This document shows positions 23,681 to 23,846 of a DNA stretch of 23,846 nt, piece after piece; position 1 is the stretch's first letter, and each line of letters begins with the position of its first letter. The position numbers and the translations under genes are program-made. A model generated the notes under the pieces. It searched no databases. It was given only the letters and a program-made list of their open reading frames with translations, and was not told where the DNA came from. Source of the DNA: JASFWK01 sp050049355 (GTDB taxonomy: Bacteria; Chloroflexota; Anaerolineae; B4-G1; DUEL01); NCBI GenBank assembly GCA_050049355.1, contig JASFWK010000023.1:1-23846 (forward strand). The letters are read 5' to 3'.

Positions 23681-23713
23681 AGCCTCCCGCAGAGTCGACA
23701 CCCGCGAGAGGCT
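23681..23713 (-). terminator. Rho-independent terminator of the right-edge gene
   Basis: AGCCTCCCGC (23681-23690) pairs with GCGAGAGGCT (23704-23713) at 9 of 10 positions around a 13-base loop. On the minus strand the stem is followed by TTTTGTCT. It lies about 30 bases after the stop codon at 23744-23746, as expected for that gene. Confidence 0.72.
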
Positions 23714-23743
23714 GCGGCTTCGTATTCACTCGGATTCGGCAGG

Positions 23744-23846
23744 CTACTTTCCCAGAAACGCCTCTTTCCTACAATGATAGTCCTTGGCGCTGTGGTAGAA
23801 GGCGCTCAGGTCATCGTAGGACTTGAACGTGTAGCGCCTCTTGATC
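23744..23846 (-). CDS. C-terminal fragment of an unidentified protein (cut by window edge)
   Basis: Reading inward from the right edge on the minus strand gives 33 residues before a TAG stop: they start IKRRYTFKSYDDLSAFY and end HCRKEAFLGK. The codon use and the good terminator just downstream make a real gene end likely. The tail is weakly reminiscent of the C-termini of integrase-type transposases, but it is too short to assign, so no function is claimed. Confidence 0.55.
   Translation of the reverse strand, partial: IKRRYTFKSYDDLSAFYHSAKDYHCRKEAFLGK

Overview
This is a GC-rich bacterial window with tightly packed genes, operons with overlapping or nearly touching ends, and sigma70-type promoters close to consensus. 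The best guess for the source is Chloroflexota (Anaerolineae-like). That guess rests on overall style only: high GC, Thr/Pro-rich stalks on an anchored protein, a B-box-type membrane protein, and REP/RAYT-type repeats. No rRNA or other phylogenetic marker is present, so the assignment is weak. I found no tRNA, rRNA, CRISPR array or phage module.

Left part (1-6854). A peptide-type ABC permease pair starts the window. The DppB-like gene is cut by the left edge. The DppC-like gene is unusual: a seventh membrane helix leads into a PA plus M28-peptidase-like domain that has lost most of its zinc-site residues. Facing it on the minus strand are an M20-family amidohydrolase and a three-gene group made of endonuclease IV (nfo), a class I methyltransferase and a PIG-L/LmbE-type deacetylase. 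The nfo group starts from a good promoter at 6875-6903.

Middle part (7074-12868). A GH36 alpha-galactosidase is read from a promoter with consensus -35 and -10 boxes. A multi-cysteine 4Fe-4S protein and an endonuclease III gene are divergent, each with its own promoter. The endonuclease III is fused in frame to a complete histidine-phosphatase domain. A small two-helix membrane protein follows, then a strong hairpin terminator shared with the convergent operon.

Right part (12842-22702, minus strand). One long operon runs hisS - NAD kinase - B-box membrane protein - recN - MFS transporter - sbcC-like SMC ATPase - anchored HExxH metalloprotease. It starts from a TAGACA/17/TATAAT promoter and ends at the 12842-12868 hairpin. 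It joins translation and NADP supply with two SMC-type DNA-repair ATPases. The recN gene carries an in-frame palindromic insertion.

Far right (22784-23846). A REP-associated tyrosine transposase (RAYT) is flanked by two near-identical repeats of about 32 bp, which have inverted partner half-sites. The transposase gene itself contains a related palindrome pair in frame. The window ends in the last 33 codons of an unidentified minus-strand gene with its own terminator.

The most interesting items are the permease-pseudopeptidase fusion, the Nth-phosphatase fusion, and the two kinds of protein-coding palindromes in recN and the RAYT gene.
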